From: Branchiibius cervicis
GTDB lineage: Bacteria > Actinomycetota > Actinomycetes > Actinomycetales > Dermatophilaceae
NCBI RefSeq assembly: GCF_042661605.1
Contig: NZ_JBHSWJ010000002.1
Span: 1,364,001 to 1,428,000, forward strand
Length of the DNA: 64,000 nt
Direction: 5' to 3'
Shown: piece after piece, positions 42,354-53,005 of the stretch
Numbering within the stretch: the stretch's first letter is position 1
How the letters are laid out: each line of letters opens with the position of its first letter
Notes under the pieces: generated by a model
What the model saw: the letters and a program-made list of their open reading frames with translations, nothing else
The model's database searches: none
What the model was told of the DNA's origin: nothing
Made by a program: the position numbers and the translations under genes

Positions 42354-43126
42354 CTAACGGGTGAGCCGATCACGCAACTGTTCCACCTCGTCCTGGGACC
42401 AGCCCTGCTCCCGCAACCAGCCGGCGGCACCGCCCCAGCCTTCGTCCAGCGCGGTGAGGACCGCCAACGCCGAATCGGCATGCGGCGTCTGGTCGGCCAG
42501 GGTCTGGGTCGCCAGTGCTTCGCCGTACGACGGTCGCCGGGCCAGCCTGTCGATGATCGCCGCGAGGCGCTCCTGGGTGAGCGCGTAGTCGGCGGCGATC
42601 TCGGCGTGCGGCACTCCGGCGACGTCCAGGGCCATGGCCACGACGGTTCCGGTCCGATCCTTACCGGCAGCGCAGTGCACGACAGTCGCTCCCGATGCGC
42701 CTGCGATCGCCGAGAGCGCGCCGGAGACCGAGTCCGGTCGCTGTTCGAGGTAGCCCAGGTAGCTCCGCGCCCAGAAGCCGGCGTCGCGGACCCGGCGGGG
42801 GTCGTACCCAATGCTCGCTGCGCCACGCGCTCGCTGGACTCGTCGCTGCGCTCGCGCAGCAACGAATGGTGGTGGTGGGTCACGGTGCTGACCTCGCGCA
42901 TCGGTCCCGGGCCTTCGAGGTGCAACTCCCGGTCGGCGCGCAGGTCCACGATGTCGGTCACGCCGAGCTCGTCCACGAGGCGCCGGACATCACCGGCAGT
43001 GAGGTCCTGCAGGTTGTCCGAGCGGATCAAACGACCGAACTGGGTGCGTCCGCCGTCGACCGTCGGTAACCCGCCGATGTCGCGCATGTTGACCAGGCCG
43101 TCGAGATCGATCCATCGTTGCGTCAC
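42354..43126 (-). CDS. Tyrosine-protein phosphatase, PtpB-like (frameshifted in this sequence)
   Basis: The N-terminal half reads LVNMRDIGGLPTVDGG and IVDLRADRE, as in the tyrosine phosphatase family of mycobacterial PtpB. The frame is lost at CCC 42807-42809; with one base added it continues to VVHCAAGKDRTGTVVAMALD, the P-loop HC-x5-R, and ends at 42354. The restored length is about 257 residues. It should dephosphorylate phosphotyrosine or related substrates in the cytoplasm. The intact active site in the second frame argues for a sequence error. Confidence 0.85.
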
Positions 43127-43206
43127 CTATGAATCGTAGGCACGTGCGGAGGGTGCTTCCGGTAAGGGTGGTTCGAGACGGCGGTCCGCGGCGTAGCGTT
43201 CTCGGC

Positions 43207-44613
43207 GTGACAAGCCTCGATCGCACCGATCCGCCCGCCATCAACACCCTCGGGCAGTTGCGGGCCAGTGGGCACGAACACCGCAGCGTGCGCCAGGAGC
43301 TGCGCGCCAACCTGCTGGCGGCACTGGCCTCCGGCGAGGATCCGTGGCCGGGCATCCAGGGATTCGACGACACTGTCCTGCCCCAGCTCGAGCGAGCACT
43401 GCTCGCCGGCCACGACGTCGTCCTGCTGGGGGAGCGCGGCCAGGGCAAGACCCGGTTGTTGCGCACCCTGCCGTTGCTGTTGGACGAGTGGACCCCGGTC
43501 ATCGAGGGCGCCGAGCTGGGAGAGCACCCTTACGATCCGATCACCACTGAATCCATCCGCCGGGCAACCGAACTCGGTGATGACCTGCCCGTGGCGTGGC
43601 GCCACCGATCCGAGCGGTACGCCGAAAAGCTGGCTACCCCCGACACCTCCGTCGCCGACCTGGTGGGTGACGTCGATCCGATGAAAGTCGCACAGGGCCG
43701 CAGCCTGGGCGATCCCGAGACCATCCACTTCGGCCTGATCCCACGAGCACACCGCGGCATCGTTGCGATCAACGAGCTGCCCGACCTCGCCGAGCGCATC
43801 CAGGTGGCGATGCTGAACGTCATGGAGGAGAAGGACATCCAGATCCGCGGTTACCTGCTGCGGCTGCCGTTGGACGTGCTCGTGGTCGCCAGCGCCAACC
43901 CGGAGGATTACACCAACCGCGGTCGGATCATCACCCCGTTGAAGGACCGGTTCGGTGCTCAAGTACGCACCCACTACCCGTTGGACCTCGCCGGTGAAGT
44001 GGCCGTCATCGAACAGGAGAGCAACTTCGTCGCGGAGGTTTCGGCCTCGGTCCTGGAGGTCATCGCCCGCTTCACGCGAGCGTTGCGTGAGTCTTCCGCG
44101 GTCGACCAACGCTCCGGTGTCTCAGCGCGATTCGCGATCGCCGCGGCCGAGACGGTGGCTGCGGGTGCGTTGCACCGGGCCACGGTCACCGGTGAGGGCA
44201 CCGCGGTGGCGCGGGTCGTCGACCTGCCCGACGTGCTCGACGTGCTGACCGGCAAGGTCGAGTTCGAGTCCGGTCACGAGGGTCGGGAGCGGCCGGTGCT
44301 GGAGCATCTGCTGCGCACGAGCATCGCCGACACCGTCCGGGGCACGCTGGCCGGGGTGGATCTGGGGCTGCTGGTGGCGGCCATCCAGGACGGCGCACAG
44401 ATCGAGACGGGACCGCGCACACCTGCCGACGAGGTGCTCGCACAACTGCCCGCGATCGGCGAGTCCGATCTCTACGACCAGATCGACGGGCGCCTCGAGG
44501 CGACATCGCCGGGGGAGCGGGCCAATGCGATCGAGTTCGCGCTCGAAGGCCTCTACCTGGCCAGGCGGATCGGCAAGGACGCCGACGAAACCGGCCACAC
44601 GACGTACGGGTGA
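43207..44613 (+). CDS. MoxR-like AAA+ ATPase (magnesium chelatase ChlI type)
   Basis: A 468-residue AAA+ protein: Walker A-like VVLLGERGQGKTRLLRTL, Walker B-like HRGIVAINELPDLAERIQ, and the sensor region VVASANPEDYTNRGRIITPL. Such ATPases work with VWA-domain partners, one of which follows with a 4-base overlap. The pair may remodel or activate a protein target. The start is GTG 43207, 7 bases after TAGCGT at 43194-43199, so the transcript may be leaderless; ATG 43129 upstream is less likely. Confidence 0.87.
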   Translation: MTSLDRTDPPAINTLGQLRASGHEHRSVRQELRANLLAALASGEDPWPGIQGFDDTVLPQLERALLAGHDVVLLGERGQGKTRLLRTLPLLLDEWTPVIEGAELGEHPYDPITTESIRRATELGDDLPVAWRHRSERYAEKLATPDTSVADLVGDVDPMKVAQGRSLGDPETIHFGLIPRAHRGIVAINELPDLAERIQVAMLNVMEEKDIQIRGYLLRLPLDVLVVASANPEDYTNRGRIITPLKDRFGAQVRTHYPLDLAGEVAVIEQESNFVAEVSASVLEVIARFTRALRESSAVDQRSGVSARFAIAAAETVAAGALHRATVTGEGTAVARVVDLPDVLDVLTGKVEFESGHEGRERPVLEHLLRTSIADTVRGTLAGVDLGLLVAAIQDGAQIETGPRTPADEVLAQLPAIGESDLYDQIDGRLEATSPGERANAIEFALEGLYLARRIGKDADETGHTTYG

Positions 44614-46568
44614 TGGCCGGCTCCCGCGGCGAGAGCCGCTACCACCGGTACACCGGCGGGCCCGACCCCCTGGCCCCGCCGGTGGATCTGGCCGAAGCCC
44701 TGGACGCGGTCAGCGAAAGCGTGATGGCCGGGTACTCTGCCGACCGGGCGCTGCGGGAGTTCCTGCGGCACGGACCCCAGGGCCGGCAGGGTCTGGACGA
44801 CCTGGCCGCGCAAGCGATGCGGCGCCGCCAGGACCTGCTGCAGCGCAGCAACCTGGGCGGCACGTTCGAGCAGGTCCGGGAGTTGCTGGAGCAGGCTGTC
44901 CTGGCGGAACGCAAGCAACTGGCCCGCGACCTCGACGACGACGCCCGGTTCGCCGAAATGCGGATCGAGAATCTGCCGCCCTCGCCCGCCGCCGCGGTGA
45001 GCGAGCTGGGCGATTACCAGTGGCGCAGTTCGGAGGCACGCGAGAAGTTCGAGCAGATCAAGGATCTCCTGGGCCGGGAGATGCTCGATCAGCGGTTCGC
45101 CGGGATGAAACAAGCCCTCGAGAACGCCACCGACGAGGATCGTCAGCAGGTCAGCGAGATGCTGTCGGACCTGAACGACCTGCTCGGCAAACATGCCCGC
45201 GGTGAGGACACCCCCGCCGACTTCGATGAGTTCATGGCCAAGCACGGTGAGTACTTCCCGGAGAATCCGCAGAACATCGACGAACTGCTGGACTCGCTGG
45301 CGCAGCGGGCGGCGGCCGCCCAACGGTTGCGCAATTCGCTGACCCCTGAACAACGCGCCGAGCTGGACGAGTTGGCGGCGTCCGCGTTCGGCTCCCCGGA
45401 GCTGATGTCGCAACTGTCCCAATTGGATTCGCTGCTGCAGGATCTGCGCCCGGACGCCGGCTGGGGTGGTTCTGAAGCGATGGACGGCCAACAGGGCCTG
45501 GGCCTCGGGGACGGCACCGGAGTGCTGCAGGAAGTGGCCGCGTTGGATCAGCTCGCCGAGCAGCTGTCGCAGTCCTACGCCGGCTCGCAGATGGCAGACC
45601 TGGATCTGGAGGCGCTGGACCGGCTGCTCGGGCCGGATGCTGCAGACGCGGCCCGGCACCTGCAGGAGTTGGACGCCGGGATGCGCCAACGGGACATGCT
45701 CAACCGGGACTCGGAGGGTGATCTTCGCCTGTCCCCGCGGGCCATGCGTGAACTCGGCAGGACCCTGCTGCGGGACATCTCCCGGTCGATGTCGGGCCGG
45801 GACGGGTCGCGTCAGGCTATGCGGGCCGGTCTGGCGGGGGAGGCGACCGGCGCCAGTAAGCAATGGGCTTTCGGCGACACCGAACCGTGGGATGTCTCGC
45901 GCACCATGACCAACGCGGCGGTGCGGCGGGCCGTCGACGGCGGACCCGTGCTGGTCATGGACGACGTCGAGGTGCAGGAGACCCAGGAGCGGACCCACGC
46001 AGCCGTCGCGCTGCTGGTCGACACGTCGTTCTCCATGGCGATGGACGGTCGTTGGCTGCCGATGAAGCGCACAGCGGTTGCCCTGCACCATCTGATCCAG
46101 ACCCGGTTCCGCGGGGACCAACTGGAGCTCATCGCGTTCGCCCGGCAGGCCGAACGGATGCCGATCGACACCCTCACCTCGCTCGCGCCGGAATGGGACA
46201 AGGGCACCAACCTGCATCACGCGCTGCTGTTGGCGCAGCAGTTCTTCCGCAAGCACCCGGCCTCACAGCCGGTGCTGCTGATCGTCACCGACGGTGAACC
46301 GACAGCGCACATCGAACCCGACGGTGAGGTCGCCTTCGCCTACCCGCCGCACCCGCTGACGGTCGCCTACAGCGTGCGCGAGTTGGACGCAGTGACCCGG
46401 CTCGGTGCGCGGACGACGATCTACCGTCTCGGGGAGGATCCCTCCCTCGAGCGGTTCCTGGAGCAGCTCGCCCAACGGGTCGGCGGCACCGTGGTCGCCC
46501 CCGAACTGGACGATCTCGGCGTAGCGGTGGTCGACGGCTATCTCAGAGGTCGTTCGCGAGGGCGGTGA
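44610..46568 (+). CDS. VWA domain protein, partner of the MoxR-like ATPase
   Basis: A 652-residue protein. The first 400 residues are highly charged and helical, rich in Glu, Gln and Leu, probably coiled coil. The C-terminal 200 form a von Willebrand A domain with the MIDAS motif LLVDTSFSMAMDG, later T at TSLAPEWDKGTNLHHA, and LLIVTDGEP. The GTG/ATG start (44610 or 44613) overlaps the ATPase stop, so the two subunits are made together. ATPase-VWA pairs act in metal insertion or protein assembly in other systems; the target here is unknown. Confidence 0.88.
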   Translation: MMAGSRGESRYHRYTGGPDPLAPPVDLAEALDAVSESVMAGYSADRALREFLRHGPQGRQGLDDLAAQAMRRRQDLLQRSNLGGTFEQVRELLEQAVLAERKQLARDLDDDARFAEMRIENLPPSPAAAVSELGDYQWRSSEAREKFEQIKDLLGREMLDQRFAGMKQALENATDEDRQQVSEMLSDLNDLLGKHARGEDTPADFDEFMAKHGEYFPENPQNIDELLDSLAQRAAAAQRLRNSLTPEQRAELDELAASAFGSPELMSQLSQLDSLLQDLRPDAGWGGSEAMDGQQGLGLGDGTGVLQEVAALDQLAEQLSQSYAGSQMADLDLEALDRLLGPDAADAARHLQELDAGMRQRDMLNRDSEGDLRLSPRAMRELGRTLLRDISRSMSGRDGSRQAMRAGLAGEATGASKQWAFGDTEPWDVSRTMTNAAVRRAVDGGPVLVMDDVEVQETQERTHAAVALLVDTSFSMAMDGRWLPMKRTAVALHHLIQTRFRGDQLELIAFARQAERMPIDTLTSLAPEWDKGTNLHHALLLAQQFFRKHPASQPVLLIVTDGEPTAHIEPDGEVAFAYPPHPLTVAYSVRELDAVTRLGARTTIYRLGEDPSLERFLEQLAQRVGGTVVAPELDDLGVAVVDGYLRGRSRGR

Positions 46569-46604
46569 GACCGGGCCCGCCGTGGCCCGCCGGGCCGACC
46601 GGCC

Positions 46605-46610
46605 TATTGT
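46605..46610 (+). promoter_or_regulatory. -10 element of a probable leaderless pdxT transcript
   Basis: TATTGT ends 6 bases before the pdxT ATG, with no ribosome site between. Confidence 0.45.
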
Positions 46611-46616
46611 CGGCGC

Positions 46617-47231
46617 ATGACCGTCATCGGGGTTCTCGCGCTGCAAGGCGATGTGCGAGAGCACCAGCGTGCCCTCCAGGAGGCGGGTGTCGATGCCCCC
46701 GCGGTACGCCGGCCGGCCGAGGTGGCGCACGTCGACGGCTTGGTGATCCCCGGTGGCGAGTCGACGACGATCGACAAGCTCATCACGGCTTTCGGCCTGC
46801 GGGAACCGCTGCGGCAGCGTCTTGCTGGCGGGATGCCGGTCTATGGCTCGTGCGCCGGGATGATCCTGTTGGCGAGCACCATCCTGGACGGTCGTCCCGA
46901 CCAGGAACCGCTCGCCACGATCGAGATGACGGTCCGGCGCAACGCGTTCGGCCGCCAGGTCGACTCTTTCGAGGCGGATCTGGCGGTGGCCGGTATCGCC
47001 GGTGCGCCGATGCGCGCCGTCTTCATCCGGGCGCCCTGGGTGGAGTCCGTGGGGCAGGACGTCCGGGTCCTGGCCACCGTGACCGGGCCGGACGGCGCAA
47101 CGCACCCGGTCGCCGTACGTCAGGGCAACGCGTTGGCCACCTCCTTCCATCCGGAGGTGACCGGCGATCACCGGGTGCACGCGCTCTTCGCGGACATGGT
47201 GCGTTCGGCGCAGACCGGGGCGCCCTCGTAG
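46617..47231 (+). CDS. pdxT: Pyridoxal 5'-phosphate synthase glutaminase subunit PdxT
   Basis: A 204-residue class I amidotransferase: IGVLALQGDVREHQRAL at the start, PGGESTTIDKL, the nucleophile elbow YGSCAGMILLA and the His-Glu of SFHPEVTGD. It hydrolyses glutamine and channels ammonia to PdxS. It is followed at 43 bases by yebC, the usual actinobacterial order. Confidence 0.97.
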   Translation: MTVIGVLALQGDVREHQRALQEAGVDAPAVRRPAEVAHVDGLVIPGGESTTIDKLITAFGLREPLRQRLAGGMPVYGSCAGMILLASTILDGRPDQEPLATIEMTVRRNAFGRQVDSFEADLAVAGIAGAPMRAVFIRAPWVESVGQDVRVLATVTGPDGATHPVAVRQGNALATSFHPEVTGDHRVHALFADMVRSAQTGAPS

Positions 47232-47274
47232 ACTTGACCGGTTGACTCGTAACGAAGCGATGTAGAGGCAGGGC

Positions 47275-48030
47275 ATGAGCGGTCACTCCAAATGGGCGAC
47301 AACCAAGCACAAGAAGGCGGCGATCGACGCCAAGCGCGGCAAGCTGTTCGCCAAGCTCATCAAGAACATCGAGGTCGCGGCCCGCTCCGGCGGCGGCGAC
47401 CCGGCGGGTAACCCCACCCTGTACGACGCGATCCAGAAGGCCAAGAAGTCCTCGGTCCCCAACGACAACATCGATCGCGCCGTCAAGCGCGGCTCCGGCG
47501 CGGAAGCCGGCGGCGCCGAATACCTGGCGCTGACCTACGAGGGCTATGCCCCCGGCGGTGTCGCGCTGTTGATCGAGTGCCTCACCGACAACAAGAACCG
47601 CGCCGTTGCAGAGGTGCGCACCGCGCTGCAGAAGAACGGCGGGTCCATGGCCGACAGCGGTTCGGTCGCCTACCTCTTTCACCGCAAGGGCGTTGTCATC
47701 GTGCCCAAGGCGGGCAAGAGCGAGGACGACATCCTGGAGATCGTTCTGGATGCTGGGGCCGAGGAGGTCAACGACCTGGGGGACTCCTTCGAAATCGTCT
47801 CGGAGGCGACCGATTTCGTGGGCGTCCGTGAGGCATTGCAGGCAGCTGATGTTGACTACGACTCCGCAGAGGCATCGTGGCTGCCCACGATGGAGATCGA
47901 GCTGGACGCCGACGGCGCCAAGAAGATGTTCCGCGTCATCGAGGCCCTCGAGGACAGTGACGACGTGCAGAACGTCTACGCCAACGGTGACGTGTCCGAC
48001 GAGGTCCTGGCCGAGCTGGACGAGGACTGA
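47275..48030 (+). CDS. yebC: YebC/PmpR family regulator (TACO1 family)
   Basis: 251 residues starting SGHSKWATTKHKKAAIDAKR, the invariant N-terminus, followed by NIDRAVKRGSGAEAGG and YEGYAPGGVALLIECLTDN. The family acts as a transcription factor or as a translation activator at hard-to-translate stretches, depending on the organism. GAGGCAGGG precedes the ATG. It sits between pdxT and ruvC. Confidence 0.96.
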   Translation: MSGHSKWATTKHKKAAIDAKRGKLFAKLIKNIEVAARSGGGDPAGNPTLYDAIQKAKKSSVPNDNIDRAVKRGSGAEAGGAEYLALTYEGYAPGGVALLIECLTDNKNRAVAEVRTALQKNGGSMADSGSVAYLFHRKGVVIVPKAGKSEDDILEIVLDAGAEEVNDLGDSFEIVSEATDFVGVREALQAADVDYDSAEASWLPTMEIELDADGAKKMFRVIEALEDSDDVQNVYANGDVSDEVLAELDED

Positions 48031-48202
48031 CGACGAAGGGCGATCCGGAGGTTGTGGGCGAGCTTGCGAGCACGCGGCCGGAGGGTTAGCACGAGCAGTC
48101 GGTTCACCTCGACGAGGGCTGAGCGGCGCGTCGCTCACTGTCGTAGGCCCACCCGGCAGGTAGCGTGAAGCGAACACCTGTTCGGATCGAGGGGAGTGGC
48201 GC

Positions 48203-48724
48203 GTGCGAGTTCTGGGGGTCGACCCCGGTCTGACCCGTTGCGGTCTGGGCGTGGTGGAGGGTCAGCTCGGGGCGCCGCTGCGGTTGGTCGAGGTCGGCGT
48301 GGTCCGTACGCCGATCGACCAGGAGCCGGCGCTGCGGCTGCTCACGCTGCAGACCGAGATCGACGACTGGCTGGAGCGGCTGCGTCCGGACGCAGTCGCC
48401 GTCGAGCGGGTCTTCGCCAAGGCCAACATCAAGGGGATCATGGGCACCGCGCAGGCGTCCGCCGTCCCGATGCTGGCCGCCGCCCGGCGCGGCCTGCCCC
48501 TGGCGATGCACACCCCGTCGGAGGTCAAGGCCGCGGTGACCGGCAACGGCCGGGCCGACAAGAACCAGGTCACGGCCATGGTCACGCGCATCCTTCGGCT
48601 GCAGGTCGCACCGCGGCCCGCGGATGCCGCCGATGCCATCGCCCTGGCGATCTGTCATCTGTGGCGCGGCGCCGCACAGGACCGGATCGCCCAGGCAGTC
48701 GCGATGCAACGGGCCGCGCGGTGA
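48203..48724 (+). CDS. ruvC: Holliday junction endonuclease RuvC
   Basis: A 173-residue RNase H-fold nuclease: VLGVDPGLTRCG with the first catalytic Asp, VAVERVFAKANIKG with the Glu, and AADAIALAICH with the C-terminal Asp. It resolves Holliday junctions with RuvAB. The GTG start follows GAGGGGAG. It overlaps ruvA by 4 bases. Confidence 0.97.
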   Translation: MRVLGVDPGLTRCGLGVVEGQLGAPLRLVEVGVVRTPIDQEPALRLLTLQTEIDDWLERLRPDAVAVERVFAKANIKGIMGTAQASAVPMLAAARRGLPLAMHTPSEVKAAVTGNGRADKNQVTAMVTRILRLQVAPRPADAADAIALAICHLWRGAAQDRIAQAVAMQRAAR

Positions 48725-49317
48725 TCTCCTCACTGTCCGGCACGGTGCTTTCCGCCGGCCTGGATCACGTGGTGGTGGAGGTCGGGGGAGTCGGACTGCT
48801 GGTGCACACCACCCCGGCCGCGGCCTCGTCGACGCGGGCCGGCGCCCAGCTGCGCCTGGCCACCTCACTGGTGGTGCGTGAGGACTCGCTGACCCTGTTC
48901 GGGTTCGACACCGCGGCCGAGCGTGACCTGTTCGAACTCGTGCAGACCGTCTCCGGCGTCGGGCCGCGCCTGGCCCTGGCCATGCTCGCGGTACATGCAC
49001 CCGATCCGTTGCGCACGGCAATCGCGGGCAACGACGTGACGGCGCTGACCAAGGTTCCCGGCATCGGCAAGAAGGGCGCCGAGCGGATCGTCCTGGAGCT
49101 CAAGGACAAGGTGGGCGCGCCCGCGGGCTCACCGGGCGGCGTACCCTCAGCGGCTCCGGTGCTGTCCACCGATCAGGACCAGGTCGTCGAAGCGCTCGTC
49201 GGGCTCGGCTGGAACGCCAAGCAGGCCGGTGACGCGGTCGCGTCGGTCACCGCGGAGACCGACGGGCTGGATGTTGCCGAGACGTTGCGGGCGGCGCTAC
49301 GCCGTCTGGGTCGGTAG
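48721..49317 (+). CDS. ruvA: Holliday junction DNA helicase subunit RuvA
   Basis: 198 residues: an OB-fold start (SSLSGTVLSAGLDHVVVEVGG), two helix-hairpin-helix motifs (VSGVGPRLALAML and VPGIGKKGAERIVLEL) and the small C-terminal RuvB-binding domain (ALVGLGWNAKQAGDAV). It binds the junction and loads RuvB. GTG at 48721 overlaps the ruvC stop. Confidence 0.97.
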   Translation: MISSLSGTVLSAGLDHVVVEVGGVGLLVHTTPAAASSTRAGAQLRLATSLVVREDSLTLFGFDTAAERDLFELVQTVSGVGPRLALAMLAVHAPDPLRTAIAGNDVTALTKVPGIGKKGAERIVLELKDKVGAPAGSPGGVPSAAPVLSTDQDQVVEALVGLGWNAKQAGDAVASVTAETDGLDVAETLRAALRRLGR

Positions 49318-49331
49318 GCGGGCGGCAGGCG

Positions 49332-50438
<1,107 letters not shown>

Positions 50439-50570
50439 AGCCCGTCGGGAACCGGAGTTGGGTGGGTCACGTTGCTCACCTAGACTCGGGCGTCGGTGCC
50501 CCTGCATCGACCGGACCGGTTGGCGCGGGTGTCGCGTTCGGCACGACCACGACGTAAGGACTTGGACTTC

Positions 50571-51026
50571 ATGCCTTTCTTGGCGACCGCCGGATCCTCC
50601 TCCGGGGGCGGATACGGCAGCTATTTGATCCTGCTGCTCCCTTTGGTGCTCCTGGGCTTCCTCTTCTGGTCCCAGCGCAAGCGTCAGCGGGCCACCCAGC
50701 AGCAACAGGCTGAGATCACCGTCGGCAGCGAGGCCGTCACCACTTCCGGGATCTACGGCACGGTGACCGCCGTGCAGGATCCCGTGGTCAGCCTGGAGGT
50801 GGCGCCCGGGCTCACCCTGAACGTCGATCGCCGAGCGATCCTGCCCCGCGCCGCCCTGGGCGGGCGCCCGCGCGCCGGCGTCGTTCCCCAGATTCCCGGC
50901 GGCCGGTACGGCGAGTTGCCGGCCGGCGCCCCCGCGGCACCGGTGCAGGCGCCGGAGCAGGGCACGACCTACGGCCAGGCGGTCGACCAGACCGACCAGC
51001 CGGGACAGTCGCAGGACAAGGACTGA
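50571..51026 (+). CDS. yajC: Preprotein translocase subunit YajC
   Basis: 151 residues: one membrane segment (YLILLLPLVLLGFLFWSQR), the conserved ITVGSEAVTTSGIYGTVTAV, then a proline- and glutamine-rich tail. It joins the SecDF complex that helps late steps of protein export. It is directly upstream of secD, as usual. TAAGGA lies upstream of the ATG. Confidence 0.93.
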   Translation: MPFLATAGSSSGGGYGSYLILLLPLVLLGFLFWSQRKRQRATQQQQAEITVGSEAVTTSGIYGTVTAVQDPVVSLEVAPGLTLNVDRRAILPRAALGGRPRAGVVPQIPGGRYGELPAGAPAAPVQAPEQGTTYGQAVDQTDQPGQSQDKD

Positions 51027-51052
51027 TCGGTGGCAAGTACCCCCGGCGCTCG

Positions 51053-53005
51053 ATGCTGGGCCATCCCAAACGCACGCTCCTGAGCCTGCTCGCCCTGGCA
51101 GCCGTGCTCTTCCTGGGCATCGGTGCGACTGTCGCCTGGGGTAACCCGCAGGGTCAGTGGACCCCCAAGCTCGGTCTCGACCTCGAAGGCGGCCGGCAGA
51201 TCATCCTGCAGCCGCAAGTTGGCAAGGGTCAGGCGGTCAACTCCGGGCAGATGCAGCAGGCCGTCGACATCATCCGCAAGCGCGTCGACGCCACCGGCGT
51301 CGCCGAGGCCGAAGTGACCACCCTCGGATCGGACAGCATCGTCGTCTCGATCCCCGGAGACCCCTCCGAGGACATCCTCAACTCGCTGGCGCAGTCCTCC
51401 CAGCTGGCGTTCCGGGCCGTGATCGCGACCAGCCAGATCACCAACGAGCAGATCACCCCGACGCTGCCCACGCCGTACACGCCGGCACCCACCCCCACCG
51501 CGACCCCCACGGCCAGTCCGACCTCCGGCGCGACGGTGGCGCCCAGCGGCGGAGCGGAAGCCCCGACCAGCTCGGCGACGTCAACCGGCGCCAATGCGGC
51601 GCTGCCGCAGGCATACCCCGCGGCCACGAACACTCCGAGCCCGACGTCGACCGCGACGAGCAGCCCGGCAGCGACGCCGACGGCATCGGCCACCCCGTCC
51701 GGGACGGCGACCTCCGGGACCACCGCTGACAGCAGCAAGCCGAAGAACGCCAGCGATACGGCCTGGCAGTCCCAGCCGGTTGCGCAGTACTGGATCGACA
51801 CCGGTTACGTCACCAAGGGTCAGACCTACAACGATCTGTACACCGCGTTCTCCTGCACCAACACCAACCCCGCGGTCGGTCCCACGGCCACGCAGTGGAA
51901 GGAAGCGGCCGCGTCCGCGCCGCTGAACCAGCCCAGCGTGGGCTGCGACCCCGCGAACAAGTACCTCATGGGTCCCTCGGAGGTCAACGGATCGCAGATC
52001 TCCGATGCAACCTACGGGCAGAAGACCAACTCCGCCGGTCAGGCGACCGGTGAGGTCGTGGTCAACCTGTCCTTCAACAGTGCCGGCGCCAAGGCGTTCG
52101 GCGACGTGACGACCCGGCTGGTGTCCCTGCAGTCGCCGCAGAACCAGTTCGCGATCACCGTCGACGGCCAGGTCATCTCCGCCCCGACCGCCAACGAACC
52201 CATCACCAACGGACAGGCGCAGATCAGCGGTTCGTTCACCCAGGACAGCGCCAAGACGCTGGCCGACCAGCTGAAGTTCGGCGCGTTGCCGTTCTCCTTC
52301 AGCCAGGTGTCCTCCGAGCAGATCAGCCCGCAACTGGGTTCCGACCAGCTCAAGTGGGGTCTGATCGCCGGTCTGATCGGTCTGGTGCTCGTGGTGGTCT
52401 ACTCGCTGCTGCAGTACCGCGCTCTGGGCCTGGTCACCGTGGCTTCGCTGGGCGTGGCGGCGCTGCTGTCCTACGGGGCCGTGACCTTCCTGGGCTGGGC
52501 CAACAACTTCCGCCTGACCATGGCCGGCGTGACGGGTCTGATCGTGGCCATCGGTATCACCGCGGACAGCTTCATCGTCTACTTCGAACGGGTCCGCGAT
52601 GAAGTGCGCATCGGCCGGCCGCTGCGGGCGGCGGTGCAGACCGGATGGGCCCGGGCGCGCCGTACGATCGTGATCTCCGACGCGGTCAACTTCCTCGCGG
52701 CGGCGGTCCTCTACATCCTGTCCGAGAGCAACGTGAAGGCGTTCGCCTTCACCCTCGGCCTGACCACGATCATCGACCTGCTGGTCGTGACCATGTTCAC
52801 CCACCCGGTGCTGACCCTGTTGTCCCGTACGAAGTTCTTCGGTGGGGGGCATACGTGGAGCGGTTTCGATCCTGCCCGGCTGGGTGCACGGACCGTGACG
52901 TACGCCGGTCGTGGCCGGGTGACGATCGCCGACCGCAAGGCCGCCGAGCGCAAGGGCAGTGACAGCGATACGGATGCGGTCGCTCCGGCAGGAGGGAACG
53001 CCTGA
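51053..53005 (+). CDS. secD: Protein translocase subunit SecD
   Basis: A protein of at least 650 residues: a first membrane helix (LLSLLALAAVLFLGIGATVAW), KLGLDLEGGRQI, the IRKRVDATGVAEAEVTTLG part of the P1 domain, then five C-terminal helices with GVTGLIVAIGITADSFIVYF. Residues about 135-235 form a Pro/Thr/Ser/Ala-rich insert not expected to be folded. It drives export with the proton gradient. The true start may be GTG 51030: one base missing from the CCCCC run at 51041-51045 would add VASTPRRS before the present ATG. Confidence 0.94.
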   Translation: MLGHPKRTLLSLLALAAVLFLGIGATVAWGNPQGQWTPKLGLDLEGGRQIILQPQVGKGQAVNSGQMQQAVDIIRKRVDATGVAEAEVTTLGSDSIVVSIPGDPSEDILNSLAQSSQLAFRAVIATSQITNEQITPTLPTPYTPAPTPTATPTASPTSGATVAPSGGAEAPTSSATSTGANAALPQAYPAATNTPSPTSTATSSPAATPTASATPSGTATSGTTADSSKPKNASDTAWQSQPVAQYWIDTGYVTKGQTYNDLYTAFSCTNTNPAVGPTATQWKEAAASAPLNQPSVGCDPANKYLMGPSEVNGSQISDATYGQKTNSAGQATGEVVVNLSFNSAGAKAFGDVTTRLVSLQSPQNQFAITVDGQVISAPTANEPITNGQAQISGSFTQDSAKTLADQLKFGALPFSFSQVSSEQISPQLGSDQLKWGLIAGLIGLVLVVVYSLLQYRALGLVTVASLGVAALLSYGAVTFLGWANNFRLTMAGVTGLIVAIGITADSFIVYFERVRDEVRIGRPLRAAVQTGWARARRTIVISDAVNFLAAAVLYILSESNVKAFAFTLGLTTIIDLLVVTMFTHPVLTLLSRTKFFGGGHTWSGFDPARLGARTVTYAGRGRVTIADRKAAERKGSDSDTDAVAPAGGNA

